Origin: Xylaria sp. FL1777
Lineage: Eukaryota > Ascomycota > Sordariomycetes > Xylariales > Xylariaceae
Reading direction: 5' to 3'
Length of the DNA stretch: 64,000 nucleotides
Assembly (NCBI GenBank): GCA_022578965.1
Contig: MU400531.1
Location: 124,001-188,000, forward strand
This document shows positions 1 through 11,981 of the stretch, one piece after another. The notes under the pieces were generated by a model. That model did not search any database. It saw only the letters and a program-made list of their open reading frames with translations, and was not told the DNA's origin. Both the position numbers and the translations under genes were made by a program. The stretch's first letter is position 1; each line of letters starts with the position of its first letter.

Positions 1-1715
1 CGAGCAAAAGCTTCATCTATATATTGCTGGGTCACGGCTGTTTGGCCCAACATGTTACTGGACGCTCGATGGATGTAAACAAGCATTGCCAATTTGTATA
101 CCTCTGCATTCATGAGCACGTCATCCGAGCGATCATCTCCAACAATATCCTCGATCGAGATGTTTCGGATCTTCCAATCCAGAATCTTCAGAAAGCTCTT
201 GTGCTCGTCTGATGTTTCTGCCGAAGGCGTGGGTACCTGGTTCGGAGCAACTGCATCAAACAGGTCTATTTAGAACGTTAGAGTCAGTATATCTCGCATC
301 TGGCTGGTATAAATTCTTCAGAGTTTGGGAGCCTGCAGGAGCAGCAAGAGCGGGATATTCCAGGTTAGGAGATTTGTGGCTCTGAGACACTCTAAAAGGG
401 GGATTAAAACGCTCTAGCGACTAACCTGATAATAATGCCACAACACCGATAGCGGGAGACGTAGCATGAGAGAGCTGGACATATGCTTAGACGGTGTCAC
501 TCGAACATAGTGTGCGTGCACTAACCTGTAACCGGATGTCAGGGGTGGCCAAGGGCCAATACTGTTGAGTGAGGCGAAGAAGGACATCGTGGTAGTACAC
601 CCATTCTAGTAAAATGGCCAGATCAGGCTCTGTGGCAGTAATTTCAGTGAGGTTAGCAGCTTGAATGACATCCTTGACGCCGTCGAGATAGTGGATCCAT
701 TGACCCGAGGTACATGATGTCGATTGAATCTAAGACGCGGCTTATCAGTACGCCGTGATCCGCTGGCCATCGTGTATGAGGTTTAGCTACCTCTAGAGAA
801 CATAGTAGCATCCCTGCCGCAATGTGCTGGATGGCTTCTTTGGTGCCCATTTCGTTTCCCTTGGCAGTAGCCATGATCTCCAGGGCGGAAATCTTGAGCT
901 GTACAGGCTGGACATAGACATCGTGTCGATGCGTCGCAGAAAAGGCCAGCAAAGAAAGCCACACAGCTCTTGAGGACTTAGAGTCATTCATCAATGCTAT
1001 ACGCACGAGAGCGTGGCCCAGTTCTGCGCGATCGCGGCCAAAAACAGCCAGCGACTGTGACGCGCTGTGGTAAACTAGTCTCGATGTGGTCAGCTTCCAA
1101 CTAGCAACAGACGGAGCACGAGATCGCCTTCCGAACGACATTCCAAACCTACAGTGCTCGAGTAGCTCGGCGTCATCCACATCTGTCTGGGATGGGTTCC
1201 AAGATGGTAGGGTCTCTAAGCTTGGGCCAGATGCTGAGAAACGTCAGAATGATAGCACCTGTTATTTAGATATGATGATTACCATCGCTGACTGCAGTGG
1301 TTAGGTGGTGATGCCTCCGAATATCGTCTGACGATACGTCGACGATGTGCAGACCATGCCGGGTCTCGTTACCGAGCACGGCCAGTTTCTGGAGGCACTG
1401 AGATGGTGGACAAGGGTCGGCGACCCTGGCGCGTCTCTTGTCGTTCCCGTTTGGCCACGACAACTGAATGGGCTTGTTCTCGGGGCCTATGCCTGCGCCG
1501 TCGCCTGGGGATGTCAGGAGACGACACACCACCTTGGATTCAGCCCCGGGAACGGGGTTGAGGGGTGACGCTGGCATGATGACGGTTTTCGGCGTCTCTG
1601 GGATTACCAAAATGCGATTACTAACAGAGACGTTAGCGCTAAAGGGCGCAGTTGGGACTCGGAGGGTGTAGCTAAGCGAATGGAGAGAGGGCTTGATGAC
1701 TGTCCTGGTCGACAT
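1..1715 (-). CDS. Fungal-specific transcription factor domain protein, C-terminus cut by window edge
   Basis: Seen: minus-strand coding pieces that join through plausible introns. A piece ending near 793 (reading LGHALVRIALMNDS and ...MLLCSLE) joins across an intron to 541-733 (reading SGQWIHYLDGVKDVIQAAN, then LLEWVYYHDVLLRLTQQYWP), then to about 420-480, then to 1-270 (reading IDLFDAVAPNQ and IEDIVGDDRSDDVLMNAEVYK). Known: the LLEWVYYHDVL-type segment, followed by a helix with NAEVYKLA, is typical of the fungal-specific transcription factor domain of Zn2Cys6 regulators. The N-terminal piece (1266-1715, ATG at 1715) is less certain. I see no Zn2Cys6 cysteine cluster in it, so either the family member lacks it or the first exon is mis-set. 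It is divergently placed from the P450 across 628 bases, so it could be the local regulator of the 2-12 kb gene group. That role is inferred. Confidence 0.6.
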
Positions 1716-2343
1716 GTGCGTTGGTCCAAGTATGGCGAAGTCGCTGCGATGACCGGGGATGCTACCCAGGTAGGTCTACATGTAAGTGGGTCTAGGTAGG
1801 TCTAGGTAAGTAGTGGCCGCGGATGAAGATGGACAGTGCAGTAGACAGTGGGGACAGTGGGGACAGTGGTATGCAGACAGCATGTACATGTAGTGTACTT
1901 ACTTAGTGTACTTAGATAGTCTCCACTGGAAGGATTGGCGACAAGGATTTGACAAGGATAGTATGGACCCGGAAAGAGGCGCTTGACTCCACTACTTGCC
2001 GCCTATGCCCCGCCTTACACCGACCCCTGTTTTGAAGCCCCGTCACTCTTCCGTCCTTGGCATGCGACGACGAACTACTTGCACTACACATACAGTAACT
2101 ATAGTCGGAAGATGTCAAGGCATCCCCGGTTCCGTACGGCTGGAGAGGGACCTAGGTCCATAAACCTAAGCTCCCGATCATTATCATTCTCTAGCCAGCC
2201 CTATTCACATGGAGACGACTAATTGAGAAGCGCGGAGTTGGTCGAGGTGCAAATCCAGTCTTCGGCGCCCTCCTACGCACTGGAAGAAGTTTTTCCGGGT
2301 TCTGATTTTCGAGCCGCTACTGCGTAAGGTCATTGGTGACGCC
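1716..2343. promoter_or_regulatory. Divergent intergenic region between regulator and P450
   Basis: This 628-base stretch must hold both promoters. It contains a TAGGT-rich run (about 1766-1813), a short tandem GGGGACAGT repeat (about 1830-1870) and a palindromic CCGTACGG near 2134. Inverted CGG half-sites are the usual target type of Zn2Cys6 proteins, but a single occurrence proves nothing. No convincing gene is visible here. Confidence 0.4.
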
Positions 2344-4330
2344 ATGGCCATTGTTCATCCCCAAGTGCTGTCCATTCTGGGCTCTTTGTTGGCCTTGTAT
2401 CTGCTCTGGGTGCTGAGTAGACTTGGTCGGCGACCGACCAACTACCCACCCGGGCCCCCTACGGTCCCCTTACTCGGGAATCTTCACCTCATTCCGAGTG
2501 AGGGAAGGCACCTTCAATTCGAGAGATGGGCTCGGAAATACGGCCCCATATACTCACTCATGTTGGGAACGAAAGTCATGGTCGTTCTCAACTCAGATGA
2601 GGCCATCAAGGAACTGATCGATAGACGTGGCGCCACTTACGCCTCGAGGCCTGAGGCCTATATCGCTCAAGATGTACTCAGCGGTGGTCTGAGAGTATTG
2701 TTCATGGTATGAACCAGACCAAACTTGATCCCAGACTGTGGAAATTACGGTTCCATTAGCTAGTAGATTTTAGCACATGACCAGGAAATGTACGCGCCAA
2801 TTACTGATCGCCTTCTCACAGCCCAACAACAGTGTTTGGAAACGAGTCAGGAAATTCGTTCACATGATGATTGGGGTGGTCGCTTCCGAGACCTATATCC
2901 CGTATCAGGATCTGGAGAATAAGGCGATGCTACTTGATTTCCTACAGACGCCAAATGATTTCATCGACCATCTGCGCCGTTACACTGCTTCAATCACTAC
3001 GCAAATGACATTTGGCTATCGGATTCTCAATATACTCGACGCCAATTTCAGGGAAGCGTTCGATGTTCGTGGCCTCTACATACACATCAAGCGTCAAGAA
3101 GATTGACATGTCGGCAGATTTTTGATCGAAGCTCCGAGCTCATTGGATCTCGGGTGAGTCGTGCACCGTTTTGTCTTGTCTGAAGTGTCGCTTACGGTAC
3201 ATCATAGACTGCTGCATTGTTGGACTTAGTCCCCGCATTGAGGCACCTGCCAGACTGGCTGTTACCCATCAAGGCAGAGTGCAGAATTGTTCACAAGAGA
3301 GAAAAAGCCCTCTTCTTGAGAAACTACGACAAGATCAAGCAAGATGTTCTCAGCGGCTCTGCCAAGGTACAGTCATCCAACCACTGAAACATGACCCCTT
3401 CCCACTTGGACTCTGTTGACAGCGCTTGAGAGAAAGCCTTGCATCAGCAAAGACCTTGTCCTGATGCAGGAAAAGGCGGGATTCTCAGATGAATCTGCAG
3501 CCTACATCAGCGGTTCTATACTCCAGGCGGGATCCGAGACCACTGCTAGCATCTTGGTCGGGTTTGTACAGGCCATGGTGATCTGGCCGCAAGTGGCACG
3601 ACGGGCGCAAGATGAACTTGATCGAGTATGTGGGGATCGTCTACCTGAGCTTCATGACGAGGTCAATCTGCCGTATATTAGGGCCTGCATGAAAGAAAGC
3701 CTGCGCTGGATGCCTGGATTCATGTTGGGTATACCCCATGCCGTGACCCAAGACGACGAATATCTCGGATATCATATTCCGAAGGGTGCGACCGTGATAA
3801 TGAATGTCTGGTAAGTGCCTGAAGCAGCCTCTAGCCCAAGATTAGTAACAGATACGAAGCTAATACGTAGATCAAATGGGGAAAGGGCCGTTCATAACGA
3901 CCCAAATCGACACATCTCGCCAAGAGAGTTTGACCCGCTGCGGTATATCGATGACCGCCAGACATCCATAGAGGCAGCAAACAACCCAGATGTTAAGCAG
4001 CGGGACCATTTCGTCTTTGGGGCTGGTAGGCGTCGGTGTCAAGGTATGCATATAGCGGATCGCTCTATGTTCCTGGCCATTTCCCGGCTCCTCTGGGCGT
4101 TCGACTTTCAGCGAGTTGTAGACGACAAAACGGGAGAGGAGCTTGTCCCGGATATGAGTGACTTGGTTGATGGGATGATGATGTTCCCTAAACTGTTCCC
4201 TGCAAAGATAGTCTCCCGAAGCGCCTTCAGAGCTCAGGTGGTGAAAGATGAGTGGCTTTCAGTTTCGGAGGCACTTAATCAGCAAGGTCAGTGGGCTTCG
4301 GTTCCCGAGGGAGTGAGTCGGAGACACTAG
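2344..4330 (+). CDS. Cytochrome P450 monooxygenase
   Basis: Membrane-anchored haem monooxygenase, 541 residues in my six-exon model: 2344-2706, 2822-3064, 3118-3153, 3208-3366, 3431-3810, 3886-4330. Visible landmarks are an N-terminal hydrophobic anchor (about residues 7-26), a proline hinge PPGPP near 35, the I-helix AGSETT at about 300-305, the ExxR motif ESLR near 360, and the haem loop FGAGRRRCQG with the ligand Cys near 445. Length and layout resemble fungal P450s of the CYP64 kind (O-methylsterigmatocystin oxidoreductase-like); the substrate cannot be read from sequence. The weakest junction is 3367-3430. The obvious acceptor at 3422 breaks the frame, while a TGAG acceptor at 3430 keeps it. 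The neighbours are an FAD oxidase, an SDR and an MFS exporter, which suggests a tailoring step in a metabolite pathway (inference). Confidence 0.9.
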
Positions 4331-4963
4331 GTGGGATGTTAGTTTGTCTTGGAGTTTGGTTAGGCTCTTCGATCGATCGATCGATCATGGGCCATTAGGG
4401 TACAAACTTAACTCAACATGTACGGCAGTGCCGGATAGCCCCGAGCTAGATACCATGAATGGCAAACCATGTCTAAGGAGGCCCCCTTACCTAAGGCGGA
4501 GTTAGACTCAGCTACAATCTCATCATATCCTAGTGTCCTTATTGGTCCCGCCAAAGTGTATTTATATCACAGCCCTTATCATTCTTCTCAAATTCTTTCA
4601 GCCTGCTACCCTTCCATGTCACGTTGGCGCCAAGGTTCAAGATCCTGTCAGTTAGGTTCCCTAACGCCATGTACCATCAGGCTTCCTTCCACTTCGTCAG
4701 GATTACGGTTACTAATGGTCACCACGACACATGATGACAGGCCTAGACTATGACACTATGCCGAGGCTGTTCCAAATAGTTACCATCGGGTAGGCCCACA
4801 ACTATGCGGACGCTATTCAAGTATGCTTAGAGGCTGATGAGGATAATCAACATCTATAAAGCTGGGATAACGCCCTGTCCTTTGGGCTATCAAGGCCAGA
4901 GAATAGAACAAGCAACTGTCAGAGACCAGTGCACACATCTTCAACATCCTATAGTCAGCAAAG
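4331..4963. other. Intergenic region P450 to FAD oxidase
   Basis: No gene seen in these 633 bases. They contain a short (GATC)4 run at 4371-4386 and the presumed terminator of the P450 plus the promoter of the FAD oxidase. A 94-codon open frame starting near 4469 has no recognisable features and is probably chance. Confidence 0.5.
4371..4386. repeat. (GATC)4 microsatellite
   Basis: Four perfect GATC units just after the P450 stop codon, read directly from sequence. Confidence 0.9.
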
Positions 4964-6769
4964 ATGATTTCTCTTCCCTACCGTCTCCTATGTGGCTTCG
5001 CCATGCTCCAGGCCTCGGTGATAGGCTCGCCACTAGGCACCGCATTGGTGCCGTCCTACTTCCAACAGCACGGCTTTACACGGCGCGCGGTTCCCCTATC
5101 TACAATTCAGAGGGAGCTGGGATCCAAGCTATCCTCGGGATCTGTCATCGCGGTTCCTTCAGACGCTCGGTATGCCACGCTGACCGAGAGATGGGCTACG
5201 CTGGAGACACCAGATATTGAGGTCGTGGTCCAGCCTGCTCGAGAATCAGATATTGCTACCATTGTCAGTATTATTACCCAGATGAATTCAACCTTGTCAG
5301 CTATTGATACGAGTATATGTAGGTCAAATACTGCAATGCGAACAGCATCGAGTTTATGGCCGTCAACACGGGCCATGGCTTCACTCTGACGCTGGGCAAG
5401 TTCAAGGGACTGCAGATTGATCTCAAGAAGCTCCGGGGCATGACGATTGCAGCGGATGGGAAGTCAGCATTACTACAAGGTGGCGCATACTTTCACGATG
5501 TGGTACCGACGCTTTGGGACAACGGCTATGTGACTTGTGAGAGCCATCCAAACTTGAATTATAGCCAAGCAAACTAACGCCCATAACCAGCAACGGGAGC
5601 CTCTGAATGTGTCGGCATCGCCGGTCCGGCGCTTGGCGGCGGTCACGGACGCTACGAAGGCTTATACGGTCTAGTCCTTGACAACGTCATCCACATGAAC
5701 GTCGTCCTAGCCAATGGTTCCGAAGTCCAGGTGAACAGTACCAGCAACACAGACCTCTTCTGGGCGATGAGGGGCGCCGGTCAGAACTTCGGTATCGTGA
5801 CGAGTCTGAGAATGAACATCTACCCGAAAGAGATCGAGACGTGGCACTACCACAACTACGTCTGGTCAACCGACAAGTTCGATAAGGTCTTGACGGAGCT
5901 TAACAAGATCCAAGACAACGGCAAGGCGCCGCCGAAGCTGGGGGTCAGCTATGGAATGCTTCGTCTAAATAGCTCCATCAGTGATACAGAGGTATCTTAG
6001 TCCCAATCCTTTTCTCTATTAGCACCGTGATCTAACGTATTTTCTTTTTCTTTTCACAGCCCATCCTCTTCTGGACGTTCGGCTATGCGGGTCCAGCGTC
6101 CGAGGCTGAAGAGATACTGCGCCCCTTCAACGGAATCCAGGCCATAACCGACGAACAAGGCGACGTGCCATACCCGAAGATTATCTACCCGCAGCTAACG
6201 TCTCAAGAAACCGACTGTGGCGACGGCGCATTCGCCATAACCACCACCATGGTCAAGACGTGGAACCTTACAACAGAGCGTCAGAACCTCGAGCTCTTCA
6301 AGGAAAACATCGCGCTGTACCCCGAGATCGCGAAGAGCAGCAGTCTATTCTACGAAGGCTACTCGGTCAAGGCCATGCAGGCAGTTGCTCCCAACTCGAC
6401 GGCGTATCCGCATCGGGCTGAGAATCATCTAGCGTAAGCACAACATAATCTCTCCATTCTTACCTAGTTCTAAGACAGTGACATCGTCTGACTATTTTTG
6501 GACACAGAGTCTTCCAGACTACCCTTCTCTCCCCGGACTCGCCGCTTAAGGCGCCGGCCCAGGCCTGGGCGAAAGCGCACTGGGACATCTGGCAAGCGGG
6601 TCGTCCTAACGACAAGCCGGCGACGTATGCCAACTATGCTATCGGGCTGCCGTATCAGACGCTCGAGAGCATCTATGGATACGAGCCATGGCGTCTGGAG
6701 AAGCTGCGTGCGCTGAAGGCGACGTATGATCCAGAGAATAAGTTCAGGTACTACAATGGCATTGTCTAA
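4964..6769 (+). CDS. Secreted FAD-linked oxidoreductase, berberine-bridge-enzyme type
   Basis: Flavoprotein oxidase of the FAD_binding_4 / BBE family, 516 residues from five exons: 4964-5263, 5323-5536, 5591-5991, 6060-6433, 6508-6769. A hydrophobic N-terminus ending around ASVIGSP looks like a signal peptide, so the protein probably works in the secretory path or outside the cell. FAD-binding features are AVNTGHGF, with a candidate covalent His at about 118, and STGASECVGIAGPALGGG, with a Cys near 178 at the place used for a second covalent link in bicovalent members. The Gly-rich GGGHGRYEG follows. The C-terminal substrate part is intact and ends FRYYNGIV, close to the common KFRYYN ending. 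Family members oxidise alcohols or close rings in fungal metabolites and also oxidise sugars; the substrate here is unknown. It follows the P450 in the same direction. Confidence 0.92.
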
Positions 6770-7456
6770 ACTTTAGAGGAGTTCTTGGATACGCTGAAAG
6801 CCTGGTCATATTTCATATAGAATGATACAATAGTGTGCGTTGGGAAGTGGGCAGGCTTGCAAATTAGACGGGGATATAGATTTGAGTAGTTAACTAGTAA
6901 CAACATTGTTATTCACTATATTCTTTACTTGTGCCACTGGTGACGGGACTCCTTGTGACAATGACATTAGGAAATAACATGATTGAAGTAATTCGGGTTT
7001 AGCAAATAATGTACTTTGACGAAGTTAAGATGAAATATAGTTTTAAATTTATTATTAAGTTAAATAACTACTACGTACTCTCCTTTGATAGAAACTACTG
7101 TAAATGATTGGAAATTATTGTTTTATCTTTTGTTTTGATATTATCGGGTTGAAATTGTTTGCCAAGTCCGAAATTACCTTGATTGTTTTATTCAGTACTC
7201 CTTCACATCTGAAGTTGACACGATGCGCCTATAGGTAGCTGTCTGTCACAGGCTCCAACTCCTGGTCCCAATATTGTTTTTCATACTTCGTATATGTCAC
7301 GCAATTAAGTAGAACGACATCACAGATACATTGACCACTATTAGGAACAGTCCACTCTAGTTGTTCACTCTCTTGTTGAAGCTTATTTCTCTCGCAAAAT
7401 AGCTATCTACTTGACTCTACATTTGAGACGCCTATACTCCTAGTGTTGAGATACCT
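6770..7456. other. AT-rich convergent intergenic region
   Basis: Lies between the 3' ends of the FAD oxidase and the SDR, which converge here. It is visibly AT-rich (for instance around 6960-7180) with no open frame that resembles a gene. It presumably contains both transcription ends. Confidence 0.5.
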
Positions 7457-8564
7457 CTAGAGCCACTGCTTGTTACCAAACTGCGACAAGAACGCGCCGC
7501 CATCCTTCTGGGCATTAGTAGTCTCCCATACATTCTTTATATCGTTGACGGCATGCTCGGGGGTCACGGGACCCTTGAAGTTGGGCTGATAGGTCATGAA
7601 TTTCTGGAACAGAGGGCCGAGCTTAGCCATCTGCTCTTGTGTACCTGTATGGAGTGCGCGGGAGCAACGGTCAGCCAGCTTGAAGCTAATGAGTCAGAGA
7701 GTGAAAGCAAAAAGATGGCCTCACAGTCATTGTACATGCCGACTTCAACGGCACCCGGGCAGACACTCAGGAAATGGACGCCTTGCGACCGGTACTGCGC
7801 ATTAAACTTGGCGACGGCCATATTCATTGCGGCTTTGGAGATACTGTAGCCGGAGGCAGTGTACACCTCGTTCTCATTGGTGAAGTCGAGGTCAGCGAAG
7901 CCGGTGGTTAGAACTATAACCTTCTTGGCATGGCCCTTGAGGACCAGCGGCGTGAAGACGCTGATAAGGTGGATGTTGCCAACGACATTGATGTCAAAGG
8001 ACTTTTTCAAATCCTTTTCAAACTCCTTAGGCGAGTTCTCTTCACTAAATAGTAACACCAGCGAGTCAGAGGATATCACCCTTCGTCACTGGGGTATAGG
8101 GGGTAGCCTCACAGGTAGCCTATTGGGTCGAAGGTATCGAAGAGGGATACATAGCCGGCGTTTGCGATGAGGAAGTCAATAGCTCCGCCGGTAATGTCCG
8201 AGACTTGGGCCGCGGCTTTCTGTCAGACACGATCAGCATCATGATTAGACTGAAAGCTATATTGATAGCTAAGGCCCTACCTTCAGCGAGTCGTAGTCGG
8301 TCAAGTCGGTCTCCACAATCTTATAGTTTCGGCGGTTCTTCAACACTTCGTCTTCAGATATCTTCTTGAGCGTTCCCTTCGTGTCTCGCACCAGTCCAAT
8401 GACGGTGTCTTGAGGGTTCTCGGTTAGCTTGGTAAGGAAAGCATACTATATGATCACAGTGTCAGCCTTCATGTCTTGGCTCATGAAGTATTTGTTCTGT
8501 TGACGTTTCAAGGGATTCTCACCCCGATACCCCTGGAGACACCGGTTACGACGTAAACAACCAT
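7457..8564 (-). CDS. Short-chain dehydrogenase/reductase
   Basis: NAD(P)-dependent oxidoreductase of the classical SDR fold, 273 residues, five exons on the minus strand: 8564-8523, 8445-8281, 8219-8113, 8044-7725, 7644-7457. It opens MVVYVVTGVSRGIG, a textbook TGxxxGIG cofactor motif at residues 7-14. FLIANAGY gives the NAG motif, DINVVGN gives the structural Asn (about 124), and GYSISK supplies the catalytic Tyr (about 171) and Lys (about 175). The usual catalytic Ser is replaced by Thr (VLTTG, about 151-152). The region between it and the Tyr is longer than in most classical SDRs. It shares a 1.3-kb divergent region with the MFS gene, suggesting joint control. A ketoreductase or alcohol dehydrogenase role in the neighbouring pathway is plausible but not shown. 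Confidence 0.9.
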
Positions 8565-9862
8565 GGCGAAGGATCGTAAGTGAGATGAGAGTACGGGAAA
8601 GTTCGAGATCAGGAGAAAGATCGATTCGCAATACGTTTACACGAGTAATAGTAGGAGCGCAATCTAGTCACAGGCAGACTGATGTGTGGAATCGAGAGCA
8701 GACGGATAAGGGTTTTATTTATTCTTAAGACTTACTTATTCTTAAGAGCCGCGTTGGACTAGGTAATTCACGATGAGGAAGAAGAAACGTATCGTGAATC
8801 CAGTTTCAGCTGGGCGGCATTTGTCAGCCGCTTTGTTTGTGATAGCTGCCCTGGAAACAGTCTCGGGTCGCACATGCATATTAGCGTTTGCGGACTGTCT
8901 CCTCTTCCGCCTTCTCCAAGTTCCTATGGGAATACGCCCGTAATTTGGAAGTACATATAACTGTATTCGCACTTGGATACTTGCCTATGTACCTACGTAG
9001 GTAGCAGGAGACTAAATCAGCCTTAGCCTTGGCAATTGCCGTTTTTCGGAAGCCCCCCTGGACATGCATGAGCGCGATCTACATGTACATCCATCGGTCC
9101 TGCCAAGCAAGCCGGGCTCCCCAGATTACGGCCGCCATCTGGAATTTGCCGGTGGCTGGCCAATCAATCAGAGCCATCTCAACACTCCACATTCTCCACT
9201 TGCCCATCTTCTTTGAGACCCCTGCACTTGCATACCCGTCCACACATTAGCGCAAAGTCTAGTCCCATTTCGGAGAGCCTCAATCTCATCCATCATTGCA
9301 CATTGTTAACGGCCGGGTCCCTACTTGGTCTCTACAGAAAGCAGCCGGGTCCGAGACAATGAGCCTCTCCTGACCAATGCCGTGATGTCGGGAAGTTTGC
9401 ATTTGTCCGGAAGACGGCAAGATGTTTTCCCGCATTAGAAATCTAAATTATAAATCCGCCTGGAATGGCCATCTTAGAAATCCAGTCTAGGCGTGTGTCT
9501 TGGAAACGGATCTTAAAAATGGATTTGAGAAATTAGGAATTGACTGTATTGATGATTAATTACTCAGACATTAATAATCAAGTCGCCGTTTGCTGTGGTT
9601 TACCTAGGTAGTGGTGTTACCTTAGGGAGGTCGTCTTCAGTTTCCATCCTCTAGTTGACAGCATACAGCATACAATTTGAGTCGTTTCATTTTGTTTCCA
9701 AATGATCTCAGCACTATTGGGCCTAATTTTCGCTCATTAAAGACGACAAAAGGCCTTTTCCATCTTACTGAGAGTCCCTACGATTGTCCTTCGTTTAGAC
9801 TGATGAATTCGTGTTCACCTCCCTCACACATCTGACGCAGCGAGTCTTCCGCAAAGCTCGAT
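8565..9862. promoter_or_regulatory. Divergent region SDR / MFS transporter
   Basis: About 1.3 kb between two start codons pointing apart, so both promoters are here. A small palindromic CCTACGTAGG lies at about 8992-9001. No open frame here has recognisable protein features; short ones at 8742-9250 on both strands overlap each other and look like chance. Confidence 0.45.
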
Positions 9863-11981
9863 ATGTCGGCCAACAAACCAGTTGAGGAGGAGCCGATCAG
9901 AGTCAACCTCCCGTCGCCCTCAGATCAGAATGCCGATAATGGACACATGGGGGTAGAAACCAAGGAGACCGGTCCGGAAGCCCTCACCGAATCAGATCAG
10001 AGCACGAAACCTTCAGAGAATAGCGGCGCAACAAGAACTATACATGGAATCAAGGTTTGTATGCCATGCAACCCGTCCTGCCTTTTTGTCGTCGCCAGAA
10101 TTCGCGCTGATCAGATGTTGCTGCTTGTAGTGGTTCATCGTCTACACCACGCTCCTTTCCACCGTGCTATTCTATGCCCTCGAGAGCACCGTCGTAAGTA
10201 CCGAGCATCGCCCTCGATCGTGACATATTACCCTTGGTCATGGCTTATATTTTCATGTCGCAGGTTGCCAACATCCAACCCTCGATTATCGCTACGTTTG
10301 GAGATGTTGACAAGCTGCCCTGGATTGGTACCGCCGTGTATCTCGGTGGGCAGACTATCTTGCCGACGTGAGTTCCAAGCTGCTGGATGCCCTGTCACCT
10401 CTGCCTTGACTTTCTTGACATCGCTGACTAGCGGAATTTGGTTCATCATGATAGGGGTCGGGCTTACGCAGTTTTCAACGTGAAATGGTACTTCCTGGGT
10501 GCTGTTCTGATCTTCCAGGCTGGAAGCATACTGGCGGGTGCAGCACCGAACATTAATGCCCTCATTGTCGGCCGGGTACTCCAAGGCGCCGGCGCTAGTG
10601 GTTGCTACTCGGGAGCAATCACGTATCTGTCCATCATCACATCACCGCACGAACGCCCGATCTATCTATCCGGTGTTATCGCAGTCTGGGCGGTAGGCAG
10701 CGTGGTCGGGCCTGTCATAGGCGGCGCATTCGCCGAGAGTTATCTCACCTGGCGTTGGGGGTTCTACATCAACCCCATTGTTGCAGCAGCCGTCTCGCCG
10801 GGCTTGATATTCTATCTGCCCAACATCGACCCCGCTCCACATCTGACCTTCTGGCAGAAGCTCAGATCGATGGATTGGATCGCTATTTTTGTCTTCTTGG
10901 GAGGCTCAGCTATCTTCATCACCGCGCTCACGTTCGGAGGTATCGAATATCCGTTCAATAGTGCGACTGAGATTGTCTTGTTCACCTTGTCTGGAATATT
11001 TCTGATTGTCTTCATTGTGGTCTGCATATACCATCCGCTGGTACCGTTGGAAAATAGGCTATATCCCATTCATCTCATTAAGCGCTTGGAACTCAACATC
11101 CTGCAATACTGCATCATTGTAGCCGGCGGCGCTCTCGTCACAGCCTTGTTCTACATGCCCCTCATCTTCCAGTTTACCCGAGGTGATGGCCCCCTGGAGG
11201 CCGGCGTCCGAATCTTGCCGTTTCTTGCTTCCATGGTCTTTTTCTGCGTGTTAAACGGAGTTTTCCTCCCAAAGTTTGGCTACTACATGCCATGGTATAC
11301 CTTCGGAACCGCCTTGCTCCTGATCGGATCCGCACTGATGGGTATATCATCCTGTTTCCATGGGTCCATAAGAATAAGCTGATATCTGAACAGTGACTGT
11401 CAATGTATCCACGTCAGACGCACGTCTCTACGGCTACAACGTCCTTCTAGGAAGTGGAATCGGTTCCTTTTTCACTGCAGGCTTCTCAGTGTCGCAGTCG
11501 CTCGTACCAGTATCGGAACTCAGCAACGTCATCAGCTTTATGTCTGTCGGTCCGTATAGCTATCACATTACCCTGCACTCACTAGTAACAATGTAACTGA
11601 CTTGAATGAAAAGGACAAACTATGGGATCAATTATCTTCCTTGCCCTTGGTGGCTCACTGTTCCAGAACATTGGATCCAAAGAAATTAGGCGTCTTCTCC
11701 CCAACATATCGTTCAAAGACTCTGTCCAGTTGACAACAGGAACGAGCAGCTCGGTATACAAAGCACTCAGTCCTGAAGAACAGATGATCGTCAAGGAGCA
11801 AATCACATTCGCTGTTCGAGATGTCTTTGCTGTCGTCCTTGCGACATCTGCTATTGCATTTATAGGCTCGTTATTCCTCAGTGTAAGTTCCCATGCTTGT
11901 GTTCCTTCACATCTAGATACTGATTAATGGTCATTGCATTAGCGTCGAAAGATATACGGGGGAACTACTGTCGCACACTAA
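9863..11981 (+). CDS. MFS efflux transporter, 14-TM drug/H+ antiporter type
   Basis: Plasma-membrane exporter of the major facilitator superfamily (DHA2-like, similar in layout to mycotoxin and drug pumps), 569 residues. Seven exons: 9863-10054, 10131-10193, 10264-10367, 10455-11341, 11394-11549, 11614-11882, 11943-11981. A hydrophilic N-terminal tail of about 65 residues rich in Glu, Thr and Ser precedes the first membrane segment (WFIVYTTLLSTVLFYAL). GRVLQGAGASG fits the family motif in TM4-5, and GSVVGPVIGGAFAE matches the antiporter motif C (gxxxGPxxGG). The last exon encodes only 13 codons ending RRKIYGGTTVAH. It lies beside the P450, FAD oxidase and SDR and most likely exports their product or provides self-protection (inference). 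Confidence 0.92.
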
